DNA of 64,000 nt. Origin: Gordonia desulfuricans NBRC 100010 (GTDB taxonomy: Bacteria; Actinomycetota; Actinomycetes; Mycobacteriales; Mycobacteriaceae). The stretch covers positions 49,024 to 113,023 of the forward strand of contig NZ_BCNF01000022.1 in NCBI RefSeq assembly GCF_001485495.1. Reading direction: 5' to 3'. Every line of letters starts with the position of its first letter. Within the stretch, counting starts at the first letter, position 1. The notes beneath the pieces are model-generated. The model ran no database searches. It saw nothing but the letters and a program-made list of their open reading frames with translations, and was not told the DNA's origin. Positions 1 to 8,498 of this stretch are shown here, piece by piece. Position numbers and translations under genes: made by a program.

Positions 1-436
1 CCGCATCCATCTCCGCGGCGACGCGTTCCATCGGGGCGCTGCCCTGATTCGAGAAGATGTACGGCACACCGAGTTCCGCAGCTGCGTGACCGATGTGCAC
101 ATCGGCGTCGGGATGTGCCAGGCCGCCGGCGCCGACCGGTGCGAACAGGATCGGGGCGGGTAACCGGGTCCCGAACAGATCCACCTCGAGGCTGCGCTGC
201 GACACATCACGCAGGACCCGCGGCACGATCGCCCACCGGTCGAGGGCCTCGCGGTTGGCGGTCATCGTCCGGCCCTCACCTGCCCCGCCGGCGATGTAGG
301 CCCACGCCCGCGCCGACATCACCGTGCGTGCGCGACGTTCGAGGCCGGCGAAATCCGCGGGCACCACCGGCTTCCGCCCGTGCACACCTGCACCGTAGAT
401 GTCGTTCTGACGTGCCCGGCCCCAGCCTGCGGTCAT
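1..436 (-). CDS. FMN-dependent alpha-hydroxy-acid oxidizing protein, N-terminal part
   Basis: The first 145 codons of a gene that runs off the left edge of the window. The product starts MTAGWGRARQNDIYG and continues with an AYIAGGAGEGRT stretch, an APILFAPVGAGGLAHPDAD stretch and PYIFSNQGSAPMERVA. This is the usual N-terminal order of the FMN-dependent alpha-hydroxy-acid dehydrogenase family (lactate 2-monooxygenase, lactate oxidase, glycolate oxidase), whose members oxidise 2-hydroxy acids to 2-keto acids on an FMN-bearing TIM barrel. The NDIYG opening is most like mycobacterial lactate 2-monooxygenase. The catalytic His and Arg lie outside the window, so the substrate cannot be assigned. 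The start is the ATG at 436. The 110 bases to the next gene contain only short GCCCGGTTGCCC-like direct repeats. Confidence 0.8.
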   Translation of the reverse strand, partial: MTAGWGRARQNDIYGAGVHGRKPVVPADFAGLERRARTVMSARAWAYIAGGAGEGRTMTANREALDRWAIVPRVLRDVSQRSLEVDLFGTRLPAPILFAPVGAGGLAHPDADVHIGHAAAELGVPYIFSNQGSAPMERVAAEMDA

Positions 437-546
437 CGGTGACCCCTCCCGAATTCGACGGTGGCCACAGTAAAGCACGCACCCCCGGCCCGGTTGCCCG
501 GTTGCCCCGGCCCGGTTGCCCGGTTGCCCCGGGCCGGCAGGGCCGC

Positions 547-1194
547 TCACGCCGACACCAGCAGGGCCGCCCCCATCCCGATCATGATCACCGCGACCAC
601 CCCGTCGATCACCCGCCACGCCGCAGGTCTGGCGAACAGCGGTGCGACGCGGTGGCTGCCGCCGCCGAGCAGGGAGAACCACAGCACGCTCGCCAGGCTC
701 GCGCCGACGGCGAACGCCCACTTCCCGGCGCCCTGTCCGTTCGCGATGGCGCCCATGGTGACCAGGGTGTCGAGGTAGACGTGCGGATTGAGCCAGGTCA
801 GCGCGAACGCGGTACCGATGGCGGCCCACCGGCTGACCGTCGCCGCCTCGGCGCGGTTGGCGGTGATCGCCTCACCACTACGCAGGCATCGCCGTGCGGC
901 CATCCCGCCCAGCACCATCACGTAGATGCCGCCCAGGATCGTCGCGACGGTCACCACCCGCGGATGGGCCGCGATCAGCGCCCCGAGCCCGGCCACCCCC
1001 GCGACGATCAGCACGACGTCGGACAGCGCGCACACCGCGACCACCGGCGCGACGTGCGTCCGGCGCACCCCCTGCTGCAGGACGAAGACGTTCTGCGGTC
1101 CGATCGCCACGATCAGCCCGATACCGGTTAGCAGGCCGGCCAGCGCCGGCAGCAGGAATGCGTTCACGTTCTCTGACGCTAGGAGCGGCTCCAT
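547..1194 (-). CDS. lysE: LysE/ArgO family amino-acid exporter
   Basis: A 215-residue membrane protein of the LysE family, which exports basic amino acids (lysine, arginine) when the pools rise. The family hallmark GIGLIVAIGPQNVFVLQQG lies near residues 25-43. About six hydrophobic segments follow, split after the third by a charged loop around residues 100-115, as usual for the family, and the length fits LysE (200-235 residues). The gene is transcribed away from a LysR-type regulator across 46 bases, the same arrangement as lysE/lysG of Corynebacterium, which supports the role. The ATG at 1194 is used. An in-frame GTG ten codons later (about 1167) is a possible alternative. Whether it carries lysine, arginine or another solute cannot be seen. 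Confidence 0.88.
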   Translation of the reverse strand: MEPLLASENVNAFLLPALAGLLTGIGLIVAIGPQNVFVLQQGVRRTHVAPVVAVCALSDVVLIVAGVAGLGALIAAHPRVVTVATILGGIYVMVLGGMAARRCLRSGEAITANRAEAATVSRWAAIGTAFALTWLNPHVYLDTLVTMGAIANGQGAGKWAFAVGASLASVLWFSLLGGGSHRVAPLFARPAAWRVIDGVVAVIMIGMGAALLVSA

Positions 1195-1226
1195 CCAAAG
1201 ACCAGCGAATGTTTTTCATGAATCAT

Positions 1227-1232
1227 TAGACT
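1227..1232 (+). promoter_or_regulatory. -10 box (TAGACT) of lysG, leaderless-type
   Basis: TAGACT lies 8 bases before the lysG ATG in the only AT-rich stretch between lysE and lysG. A start point 6-8 bases downstream would put the ATG at or next to the mRNA 5' end. Inferred from spacing; no clear -35 box is visible. Confidence 0.4.
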
Positions 1233-1240
1233 CACTTCAT

Positions 1241-2182
1241 ATGGAGATCGGTCAGGACGCACTGCAGACGTTGTCGGCGGTACTGCGCGAGGGCACGTTC
1301 GAGGCCGCGGCGACGGTCCTGCACATCACGCCGTCGGCGGTCAGCCAGCGCATCAAGGCCCTCGAGCGCTCGGTCGGCCGGGTCCTGGTGCGCCGCACCA
1401 AACCGGTGCGCGCCACCCGTGACGGCGAGGTCCTGGTGCGTCTGGCCGAACAGTGGGAACTGCTGGTCACCGAGGCCGGTCAGGAACTCGCCGGGTCCGC
1501 CGACGGCCCACCGGGCACCGACCGGCCGCTCGTCCATCTGCCGATCGCGGCGAACGCCGACTCCCTGGCCACCTGGCTGCTGCCCGCCCTCGCCGACTTC
1601 CACCGCAACCATGCCGCGGCCGTCGAGGTCCGCCGCGACGACGAGTCCCGCAACAGCGAGTACCTGCGGACCGGTGAGGTGCTCGGTGCCCTCACCTCGA
1701 TCCCCGACCGCATCCGCGGCTGCCGGGTGCAGCCGCTCGGCTCGATGCGCTATCTACCGGTCGCCACCCCCGACTTCCTCGCGACGTGGATGCCCGACGG
1801 CCCCACCGACGCCGCACTCGCCCGCGCGCCGATGATGCTCTTCGACCGCAGTGACCAGCTGCAACGCGACGTCCTGCGCATCCTCACCGACACCCCGGGC
1901 GATCCGCCCGGGGTGTACATCCCCGGGTCGGTCGAGTACCACCGTGCGATCGAACTCGGGATGGGATGGGGTGCGGCGCCGACCGTGCAGATCGCCGGCG
2001 CACTCGCCGACGGTCGGCTGGTCCGATTCACCGACCGCCACGTCGACGTCCCGTTGTACTGGCAGTACTGGACGGTGAGTTCACCGCTGCTGACCGCACT
2101 CACCGACTACATCGCCGACGCCGCGGCCACCCATCTCGATCCGGTCGGGCACCTCAGTCCGCAGGCGCGGGCACCGCGGTGA
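1241..2182 (+). CDS. lysG: LysR-type regulator, LysG/ArgP group
   Basis: A 313-residue LysR-type regulator. The N-terminal winged helix-turn-helix (residues 5-60) contains ITPSAVSQRIKALERSVG, the recognition-helix signature of the ArgP/LysG/IciA subgroup. The rest is the periplasmic-binding-like effector domain. LysG of Corynebacterium activates the divergent exporter gene when bound to lysine, arginine or histidine, and the divergent lysE here makes the same role likely. The reading frame is open far upstream, but the ATG at 1241 is the first start giving a normal LysR N-terminus, and it has a -10-like TAGACT just before it. The 3' end overlaps the convergent MFS gene by 29 bases. Confidence 0.88.
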   Translation: MEIGQDALQTLSAVLREGTFEAAATVLHITPSAVSQRIKALERSVGRVLVRRTKPVRATRDGEVLVRLAEQWELLVTEAGQELAGSADGPPGTDRPLVHLPIAANADSLATWLLPALADFHRNHAAAVEVRRDDESRNSEYLRTGEVLGALTSIPDRIRGCRVQPLGSMRYLPVATPDFLATWMPDGPTDAALARAPMMLFDRSDQLQRDVLRILTDTPGDPPGVYIPGSVEYHRAIELGMGWGAAPTVQIAGALADGRLVRFTDRHVDVPLYWQYWTVSSPLLTALTDYIADAAATHLDPVGHLSPQARAPR

Positions 2183-3476
2183 GGTGCGGCTCGTCGTCGA
2201 CGAGAGGGTGGTCCACCTCGTCACGCCACAACCGGGCGGCGAGATAGAAACAGAGCGCGAACGGTACCGGGAGCAGCCCACAGACGATGAACGTGGCCTG
2301 CAGGCCGATCGCATGGGCCAGCGGTGCGGCCAGCGCCATCGACACCGGCATCAGCACCGCCGAGACGAAGAAGTCCAGCGAGGCCACCCGCCCGAGCAGA
2401 GCGGGCGGGACCCGACGCTGCAACAGCGTGCCCCACAACACCATCGGACCGTCGAACAGGACACCGGTGACGAAGGCGGCGACGATGAACACCCAGGTGT
2501 GACCGGCGATCCCCATGAGCACCAACGGGACCGAGGAGAATCCCCAGACCACGAACATCACGCTGAGATAGCGCCGCGGCATCGGGATGGACGCGAACAC
2601 CAGTGACGAGATCGCCGCTCCCACACCGAAACCGGCCAGCACCAGCGCATGGTCACCGGCACCACCGTGGACGCGTTCCCGCAGCGCGAACGGGATGAGC
2701 ACCTCGATCGGACCCATCGTCGCCAGCACCAGGATGGTCGCGAAGAACAACGTCGACCACAGCCACGGGGTCCGCCACATGTAGACGAAACCCTCGGCCA
2801 TGTCGGTGACGATCGATCGGAAAGCGTTGCCGCGCAGCGTGGTCACGTCACGACGCAACGGGACCGGGCGCATCGCCAGATAGCAGACACCGGCGGCCAC
2901 ACTGGCGATGGCGGCCACCACGATCGCCTGCGCGGGTGCCGCTGCCGCGATCACCGCACCGGCCACCATCGGACCCACCGCCTGGAACAGCACCGGCCGC
3001 AGGAATCCTTCGATCCCGTTGGCGGCCTGCAGTTCCGACGGTGTCACGATGCTCGGCAGCAACGCCGAATACGCCGGGTAGTACATGCCGGTGGTGATCC
3101 CGCCGAACAATGCGGCGAGCACCACGATCGGCAACGACAGCACCCCGACGAGCGCACACACGCCCACCGAGACGAAGGCGAGGGTCTTGACCACCTCGAG
3201 GCCGATGATGATCCGACGCTGCGACACCCGGTCGGCGAGCACACCACCGGCCAGCGTCGAGACCACCATCCCGATCGCGGCCACACCGGTCGCGATCGAC
3301 ACCTGCGCGGGCCCGCCCCCCAGGGCGATCACCTGCCACACCAGGGCGATGGTCCACACGCCGTCGGAGAACAGCGCGAACACCAGGCCGGCGGCGAGCA
3401 ACCGGTACTGACCGCCGACGAACGGTCGGAGTGCCTTCGGCAGCACGGTGGTGGACGACGCGGTAGAACTCACCAC
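2154..3476 (-). CDS. MFS transporter, EntS-like (MFS_3) type
   Basis: About 440 residues with roughly 12 hydrophobic segments. The protein opens at ALRPFVGGQYRLLAAGLVFA and has the loop DRVSQRRIIIGLEV between segments 2 and 3, a variant of the MFS motif A (G-x3-D-R-x-G-R-R). The later GRVASLDFFVSAVLMPVS region is typical of MFS_3 proteins such as the enterobactin exporter EntS and macrolide or tetronasin exporters. The likely job is proton-driven efflux of a small molecule; the substrate is unknown. The start is uncertain: consecutive GTG codons at 3476 and 3473 begin the family-like region, but no strong ribosome-binding site is seen. A longer reading frame to 3749 runs into repeat DNA and is rejected. 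The gene ends inside the 3' end of lysG. Confidence 0.82.
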   Translation of the reverse strand: MVSSTASSTTVLPKALRPFVGGQYRLLAAGLVFALFSDGVWTIALVWQVIALGGGPAQVSIATGVAAIGMVVSTLAGGVLADRVSQRRIIIGLEVVKTLAFVSVGVCALVGVLSLPIVVLAALFGGITTGMYYPAYSALLPSIVTPSELQAANGIEGFLRPVLFQAVGPMVAGAVIAAAAPAQAIVVAAIASVAAGVCYLAMRPVPLRRDVTTLRGNAFRSIVTDMAEGFVYMWRTPWLWSTLFFATILVLATMGPIEVLIPFALRERVHGGAGDHALVLAGFGVGAAISSLVFASIPMPRRYLSVMFVVWGFSSVPLVLMGIAGHTWVFIVAAFVTGVLFDGPMVLWGTLLQRRVPPALLGRVASLDFFVSAVLMPVSMALAAPLAHAIGLQATFIVCGLLPVPFALCFYLAARLWRDEVDHPLVDDEPHLTAVPAPAD

Positions 3477-3602
3477 TAGAGCTTGCCCGATTCGGCCCCG
3501 CCGAGGCGAACGGATTTCGGCGCCGGTCGGCTCGCCCTCGCCGGTTGGACGGCCTCGGAGCGGGTCACCACCGGCTCGAACCGCGGTCGCGACCACCCAC
3601 CC

Positions 3603-3681
3603 GATCGGCAACTGTTCGAGCCCGGCGAAGAGCACAAGAACGCTGGTTGAGCCGACGAGGAGCGAAGCGACGAGACGAGTC
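3603..3681 (+). repeat. REP-like composite repeat, copy 1
   Basis: Contains CTGTTCGAGCCCGGCGAAGA, then a GCTGGTTGAGCC module, then GACGAGGAGCGAAGCGACG, ending in GAGTC. It is followed (3682-3772) by a spacer module containing TTTCGACACGGGTCCTCGCC and CGGTCCCGGCTCAATCAGC, which resembles the same kind of element in reverse. Confidence 0.85.
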
Positions 3682-3772
3682 ACCACCCATCCCACGCTGC
3701 GGAGATTTCGACACGGGTCCTCGCCCTTCAGGGCTCGGTCCCGGCTCAATCAGCAATCACTGCCCACCACCC

Positions 3773-3850
3773 GATCAGCTCTATTCGAGCCCCGCGAAGA
3801 GCACAAAAACGCTGGTTGAGCCGACGAGTAGCGAAGCGACGAGACCAGTC
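3773..3850 (+). repeat. REP-like composite repeat, copy 2
   Basis: Near-identical to copy 1, with small changes (GAGTAGCG for GAGGAGCG, ACCAGTC for ACGAGTC). It is followed by the same inverted spacer module at 3851-3941, so copies 1 and 2 form a tandem of about 169 bases. Confidence 0.85.
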
Positions 3851-3941
3851 ACCACCCACCCCACGCTGCGCAGATTTCGACACGGGTCCTCGCCCTTCAG
3901 GGCTCGGTCCCGGCTCAATCAGCAATCACTACCCACCACCC

Positions 3942-4020
3942 AATCAGAAACTGTACGAGCCCGGCGAGGAGCACGAAAACGCTGGTTGAGCCGACGAGGA
4001 GCGAAGCGACGAGACGAGTC
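3942..4020 (+). repeat. REP-like composite repeat, copy 3
   Basis: Same GGTTGAGCCGACGAGGAGCG core. Its spacer differs: GTCGAAACCTCCGCCGGCCG is followed by an imperfect palindrome, CCACCTCAGAAGTGG, that recurs in related form in the repeats at the right end of the window. Confidence 0.85.
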
Positions 4021-4076
4021 GAAACCTCCGCCGGCCGGCGTCCCCAACCCCACCACCTCAGAAGTGGTCATCACCC

Positions 4077-4155
4077 GATCAGAAACTGTTCGAGCCCCGC
4101 GAGGAGCACAAAAACGCTGGTTGAGCCGACGAGGAGCGAAGCGACGAGACGAGTC
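4077..4155 (+). repeat. REP-like composite repeat, copy 4
   Basis: Same core as copies 1-3, followed by GTCGAAACCTCCGCCGGCCG. It ends about 45 bases from the ku stop codon. Confidence 0.85.
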
Positions 4156-4201
4156 GAAACCTCCGCCGGCCGACCTCGAAACCCCACCACAGGCAGACCG
4201 G

Positions 4202-5164
4202 TCAGCTGGCGCGGCGGGCCGTCTTCTTCGCGGTGGTCTTCTTGGCAGCCGTCGTCTTCTTGGCAGCCGTCGTCTTCTTGGCAGCCGCCTTCTTCGCGGG
4301 GGCCTTCTTGGCAGCCGCCTTCTTCGCGGGGGCCTTCTTCGCCGGGGCCTTCTCTGCGGCCTGCTCGGCGGATCCGCCGCGGTCCTTCACCGATGCACGC
4401 AAGGCGGCCAGCAGGTCGGCGACCTCGGAGTCCTCGTCGGCGCCGGCATCCTCGTCGGTCTCCGGGAACGCCTCGTCTCCGGTGGCCTTCGCCTCGATGA
4501 GTTTGGCCAGTTCTTCCTGGTAGGTGTCGGAGAACTCGCTCGGGTCGTAGTCCTGTGCCATCGACTCGATCAGCGACGACGCCATCGACAGCTCCTGCGG
4601 CCGGATCTCGACGTCCTCACCGAGGAAACCGAAGTCCGGGACGCGCACCTCGTCAGGCCACAACAGCGTCTGCAGGGTCATCACACCCGGCTCGATCACG
4701 CGCAAGGCGGCCATCCGGGTGCGGTTGCGCAGGGTGAACGACGCGATCGCCAGCCGGTCGGTCTCCTGCAGTGCCCGCGCCAGCAGCACATAGGCCTTCG
4801 GGGATTTCGACGACGGTTCCAGGTAGTACGGCTTGTCGAAGTAGATCGGATCGACCTGATCGACCGGCACGAACTCCAGGATCGAGATCTCGGGACTCTT
4901 CTGCACCGGCAGCGTGGACAGGTCGTCCTTGGTGAGCACCACGGTCTCACCGCCCTCGGCCTCGTAGGCATTGGCGATGTCGGCGAAGTCCACCTCGGTG
5001 TCGGTGCCCTCCCGAACCCGCCGATAGCGGATGCGGGTGCCGTCGGCCGAGTCGACCTGATAGGACTTGCGGTCGTGGCTTTCCGTGGCCGAGTACACCT
5101 TGACCGGCACGTTCACCAGGCCAAAGCTCAGATCGCCCTTCCAGATCGAGCGCATGTGGGCCAT
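4202..5164 (-). CDS. ku: Ku protein for non-homologous end joining
   Basis: A 320-residue bacterial Ku. It starts MAHMRSIWKGDLSFGLVNVP, matching the family N-terminus, and carries the conserved core with FVPVDQVDPIYFDKPYYLEP and LLWPDEVRVPDF. Ku homodimers encircle broken DNA ends and recruit LigD, whose gene is divergent 43 bases away. The last 48 or so residues are a low-complexity AKK/TTAKK tail, a lysine-rich C-terminal extension seen in some actinobacterial Ku proteins and likely to add sequence-independent DNA binding. The CxxC knuckle of some bacterial Ku proteins is absent (RVREGTDTEV there). The ATG at 5164 is chosen; the ATG at 5155 is equally possible. The longer frame to 5269 runs into ligD and is not used. 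Confidence 0.95.
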   Translation of the reverse strand: MAHMRSIWKGDLSFGLVNVPVKVYSATESHDRKSYQVDSADGTRIRYRRVREGTDTEVDFADIANAYEAEGGETVVLTKDDLSTLPVQKSPEISILEFVPVDQVDPIYFDKPYYLEPSSKSPKAYVLLARALQETDRLAIASFTLRNRTRMAALRVIEPGVMTLQTLLWPDEVRVPDFGFLGEDVEIRPQELSMASSLIESMAQDYDPSEFSDTYQEELAKLIEAKATGDEAFPETDEDAGADEDSEVADLLAALRASVKDRGGSAEQAAEKAPAKKAPAKKAAAKKAPAKKAAAKKTTAAKKTTAAKKTTAKKTARRAS

Positions 5165-5207
5165 TGTGCCATCACATCTGCGCCTGCGGGCGTGGCACGC
5201 TGGACCC

Positions 5208-7604
5208 ATGGCATCCGGACAGACCCTGGAGGTGGACGGCCACCACATCACGGTGACCAACCTGGCCAAGGTCCTCTACCCCGAGACCGGGACCCGGAAA
5301 TACGACGTCATCGACTACTACGCACGCGTCGCCGACGTCATGCTCCCCCACCTCGCACGGCGCCTGATCACCCGTAAACGCTGGCCCAACGGCGTGCAGA
5401 GCACACCGTTCTTCGAGAAGGCCGTCCCCGAAGGCATCCCGGACTGGGTGGCCCGGCACGGCGTCGAACACAGCAGCCGGATCATCGAGTACGTCGTCGC
5501 CGACTCCGCCGCCACCCTGGTGTGGCTCGCGCAGATGGCCGCCCTCGAACTGCACACCCCACAGTGGCGGCTACCCACCGGCGACGACGAGTCGCTGCAG
5601 AGGTTCGCCGCCGAGGGCCCCAAGGCCAACCGCCTCGTCCTCGATCTCGATCCGGGACCGGAAGTGCCGCTACGCGAATGCGCCGAGGTGGCCCTCGCCA
5701 TCCACGAGATGCTCGACCACGCCGGACTGGCGTCGTATCCGGTCACCAGCGGCGGCAAGGGAATTCACGTCTACGCACGCTTCCCCACCCCGGTGTCGTC
5801 GGATTCGGCCCGCACCGTGGCCAGGCAGATCGCCACCACCCTAGCCCAGACGCATCCCGACGCGATCACCGCGACCATGGCGAAAGCCGAACGCCACCAG
5901 CGGATCTTCATCGACTGGAGCCAGAACAGCGCCGCCAAGACCACACTCGCCCCGTACTCGCTGCGCGGGCGGGAGAAGCCGTGGGTGGCCGCACCACGCA
6001 CCTGGGACGAACTCGACGACCCCGATGTGCGGCAACTGCTCTACACCGAGGTCCTCGAACGCATCGACGAGATGGGTGACCTGCTCGACGGACTCGACGA
6101 TCCGTACCCCGCCGAGCAATCCGCGGACCCGGGATCACACGACGAATCCCCGCCCGCGGGAACCACTTCCGGCCAGGTGATCAACCTGCGGGAGTACCGG
6201 CGCAAACGGGACGCAACGGCCACCCCGGAACCGTTCGGCGACGACGCGATCCGCGAGCAGCGCGCCGAGACCGCCCCCGCATCGGATGGACCGATCTTCG
6301 TCATCCAGGAACACCGGGCACGGCGCCTGCACTACGACTTCCGCCTCGAACGCGACGGGGTGCTGGTCAGCTGGGCGATCCCCAAGAACCTGCCCACCGA
6401 CCCCGACCAGAACCGCCTCGCCGTGCACACCGAGGACCACCCGCTCGACTACGCCGACTTCGCCGGCGACATCCCGGCCGGCGAGTACGGCGGAGGGCAT
6501 GTCGAGATCTGGGACCGCGGCACCTACGAGACCGAGAAGTGGCGCGACGACGAGGTCATCGTGCGGCTGCACGGCACCAGAATCCAGGGCCGCTACGCCC
6601 TGATCCGCACCGGCGAGCAGAACTGGCTGGCGCATCTGATGACCGACGAGGCCCGCCCGATCCTGCCCGACAGCCTGCGCGATCCGCGACCGATGCTGGC
6701 CACCGACGAACCGATCGACGGACTGTCGGAGAAGGACTGGGCCTTCGAGGGGAAGTGGGACGGCTACCGGATTCTGGTGCGATACGTCGGCGGTGAGTTC
6801 CGGCTGACATCGCGCTCGGGACTCGACATGACCGCCGACTTCCCCGAACTCGCCTCCATCGCCGACGATCTCGGGCTGATCGACGCCGTCCTCGACGGCG
6901 AGGTGGTGGCCCTCGACTCCGCCGGTCGCACCAATTTCACCCTGCTCGCCGGACGCAACAGCGCCACCGAACCGCTCACCCTCAAGCTGTACCTGTTCGA
7001 CATCCTCTACCTGAACGGGACGTCGTTGCTGCGCACGCCGTGGGAGCAGCGACGGGCACTGCTCGAGGCGCTCGCACCCGCATTCCGGCACTCCCGCCAC
7101 GTCGAGGTCCCGCCACTGCTCGGCGGTGACGGCGCCGCGGCGATGGCCCACAGCCGCGAACACCATCTCGAGGGGGTCGTCGCCAAACGTCGCACGTCGA
7201 CGTACCAGCAGGGACGCCGCACCTCCACCTGGCTCAAACACAAGAACTGGAGTGACATCGAGGTGGTGATCGGCGGCTGGCGACCGGGAAACGGCAACCG
7301 CGCCCACACCATCGGCTCGCTGCTCCTCGGCCTGCCCGAGGAGACCGGGCTGCGCTACGTCGGACGCGTCGGCACCGGGTTCACCGACGCCGGGCTCGCC
7401 GCTCTGGCCGCAGAACTGGAACCGCTGCGGATCTCGCGGTCGCCGTTCCTGGACAAGCTCGACCGGCCGGTCGCCGCGAACGCGGTGTGGGTGCTGCCCA
7501 AGATCGTCGGCGAGGTGCAGTTCATGGACTGGACCTCCACCGGACATCTGCGCCACCCGAGCTGGCGCGGCATTCGCCGGGACAAACTGCCCGGCGATCT
7601 GTGA
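5208..7604 (+). CDS. ligD: ATP-dependent DNA ligase LigD (polymerase-phosphoesterase-ligase)
   Basis: A 798-residue multifunctional end-joining enzyme with domains in the mycobacterial order. Residues 1-300 are the primase-like polymerase, with the metal-binding D146-L-D148 in LVLDLDPGP and the SGGKGIHVYARF stretch. About 365-500 is the 3'-phosphoesterase, with IQEHRARRLHYDFRLE and HPLDYADFAGDIPAGEYGGG. About 510-798 is the ATP-dependent ligase, with nucleophilic K516 in EGKWDGYR and the later GVVAKRRTSTYQQGRR. The length is close to Mycobacterium LigD (759). With Ku it bridges, fills and seals double-strand breaks. The start is the ATG at 5208. The long open frame before it overlaps ku and is ignored. 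The polymerase and phosphoesterase domains are joined by an acidic, proline-rich linker. Confidence 0.96.
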   Translation: MASGQTLEVDGHHITVTNLAKVLYPETGTRKYDVIDYYARVADVMLPHLARRLITRKRWPNGVQSTPFFEKAVPEGIPDWVARHGVEHSSRIIEYVVADSAATLVWLAQMAALELHTPQWRLPTGDDESLQRFAAEGPKANRLVLDLDPGPEVPLRECAEVALAIHEMLDHAGLASYPVTSGGKGIHVYARFPTPVSSDSARTVARQIATTLAQTHPDAITATMAKAERHQRIFIDWSQNSAAKTTLAPYSLRGREKPWVAAPRTWDELDDPDVRQLLYTEVLERIDEMGDLLDGLDDPYPAEQSADPGSHDESPPAGTTSGQVINLREYRRKRDATATPEPFGDDAIREQRAETAPASDGPIFVIQEHRARRLHYDFRLERDGVLVSWAIPKNLPTDPDQNRLAVHTEDHPLDYADFAGDIPAGEYGGGHVEIWDRGTYETEKWRDDEVIVRLHGTRIQGRYALIRTGEQNWLAHLMTDEARPILPDSLRDPRPMLATDEPIDGLSEKDWAFEGKWDGYRILVRYVGGEFRLTSRSGLDMTADFPELASIADDLGLIDAVLDGEVVALDSAGRTNFTLLAGRNSATEPLTLKLYLFDILYLNGTSLLRTPWEQRRALLEALAPAFRHSRHVEVPPLLGGDGAAAMAHSREHHLEGVVAKRRTSTYQQGRRTSTWLKHKNWSDIEVVIGGWRPGNGNRAHTIGSLLLGLPEETGLRYVGRVGTGFTDAGLAALAAELEPLRISRSPFLDKLDRPVAANAVWVLPKIVGEVQFMDWTSTGHLRHPSWRGIRRDKLPGDL

Positions 7605-7643
7605 TCATCACAACGGGCCCATGAGCGGAAAGAGGACCATCAG

Positions 7644-8420
7644 ATGACCGACACCCGGGGTACGACGATCACCGTCACCACCCCCGACGGAACCGCCGAA
7701 GCCTATCTGACACAACCCGTTCCGGACCCCGACAATCCGGGCGGCCCGCTGCCCGGGGTGCTGCTGATCATGGATGCGATCGGTCTGCGGCCCCGGATCG
7801 AGACGATGGCCGACCGGATCGCCTCGTGGGGATATGTGGTGCTCGCCCCCAACGTCTTCTACCGCGACGGCGACGCCGCGGCCACCTCGCCCTCGGTGGA
7901 GTTCCTCGACGACGAGTCGCGGGCGGAGTTCTTCGCCGGGGCGATGCCGCGCATCCGCCGGCTCACCCCCGACCTCGCGACCCCCGATCTGCGCGCCTAC
8001 GTCGACGCCCTGCACGCCCGCCCGGAGGTGTCGCCGGGACCGATCGGGGCCACCGGCTACTGCATGGGCGGACGGCTGGCCCTGCTGGCCGGGGCCACCC
8101 TGCCCGACGACGTCGCCGCCATCGGGATGTTCCACACCGGAGGTCTCGTCACCGACACCTCCGCCAGTCCCCACCTGTGGGTCACCGACGTGCGTGGCGA
8201 GGTGCTCGCGGTGCACGCCGACCACGACCGCTCCCTGCCGCCGGTGGCGATCGCCCGGTTCGAGCACGCCCTGAGCTCCGCCGGCGTGACCCATCACACG
8301 ACGGTGTATCCGGGTGCCCGACACGGCTACACGATGTCCGACACCGCCGAGTACAACCACGACGCCGCCGAGCATCATTTCGCGGAACTGCGCAAGCTGT
8401 TCGCCCGCACGTTGCACTGA
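7644..8420 (+). CDS. Dienelactone hydrolase family protein
   Basis: A 258-residue alpha/beta hydrolase of the dienelactone hydrolase family. The nucleophile is C140 in the GYCMGGR elbow, the acid is probably the Asp of HADHDRSLPP near residue 195, and the base is H227 in ARHGYTMSD. True dienelactone hydrolases open chlorinated dienelactones in the ortho pathway of aromatic breakdown, but many actinobacterial members are generic carboxyl-ester hydrolases. No chlorocatechol genes are nearby, so the substrate is not assigned. A good ribosome-binding site (AGAGGA) lies before the ATG. The gene follows ligD by 39 bases and may be read from the same transcript. Confidence 0.85.
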   Translation: MTDTRGTTITVTTPDGTAEAYLTQPVPDPDNPGGPLPGVLLIMDAIGLRPRIETMADRIASWGYVVLAPNVFYRDGDAAATSPSVEFLDDESRAEFFAGAMPRIRRLTPDLATPDLRAYVDALHARPEVSPGPIGATGYCMGGRLALLAGATLPDDVAAIGMFHTGGLVTDTSASPHLWVTDVRGEVLAVHADHDRSLPPVAIARFEHALSSAGVTHHTTVYPGARHGYTMSDTAEYNHDAAEHHFAELRKLFARTLH

Positions 8421-8498
8421 GGGGTGGCGGGCACCCTCACCGTGCCCCGGTAGGCACCTGCGGCTAGCCTCAGGGAAGCCGAGACCGAGGGAGCCCGA

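Larger units (their letters stand above)
3477..4201. other. Gene-free region made of REP-like composite repeats
   Basis: About 725 bases between the MFS gene and ku hold no believable gene. They consist mainly of four repeat copies (listed separately), with spacer modules between them. Reading frames here are repetitive in several frames and are not coding. Confidence 0.75.

Noticed and set aside
115..1131. Long plus-strand frame over the hydroxy-acid oxidase and lysE genes
   Set aside because: Arg/Pro/His-rich composition typical of the wrong frame in high-GC DNA; two real genes on the minus strand explain the region.
2649..3479. Plus-strand frame antisense to the MFS gene
   Set aside because: Shadow frame rich in His, Arg and Asp; the opposite strand encodes a clear membrane transporter.
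3545..5377. 610-codon plus-strand frame through the repeat block and ku
   Set aside because: Built from repeat copies (RRGAKRRDES recurring) and the antisense of ku; no family features.
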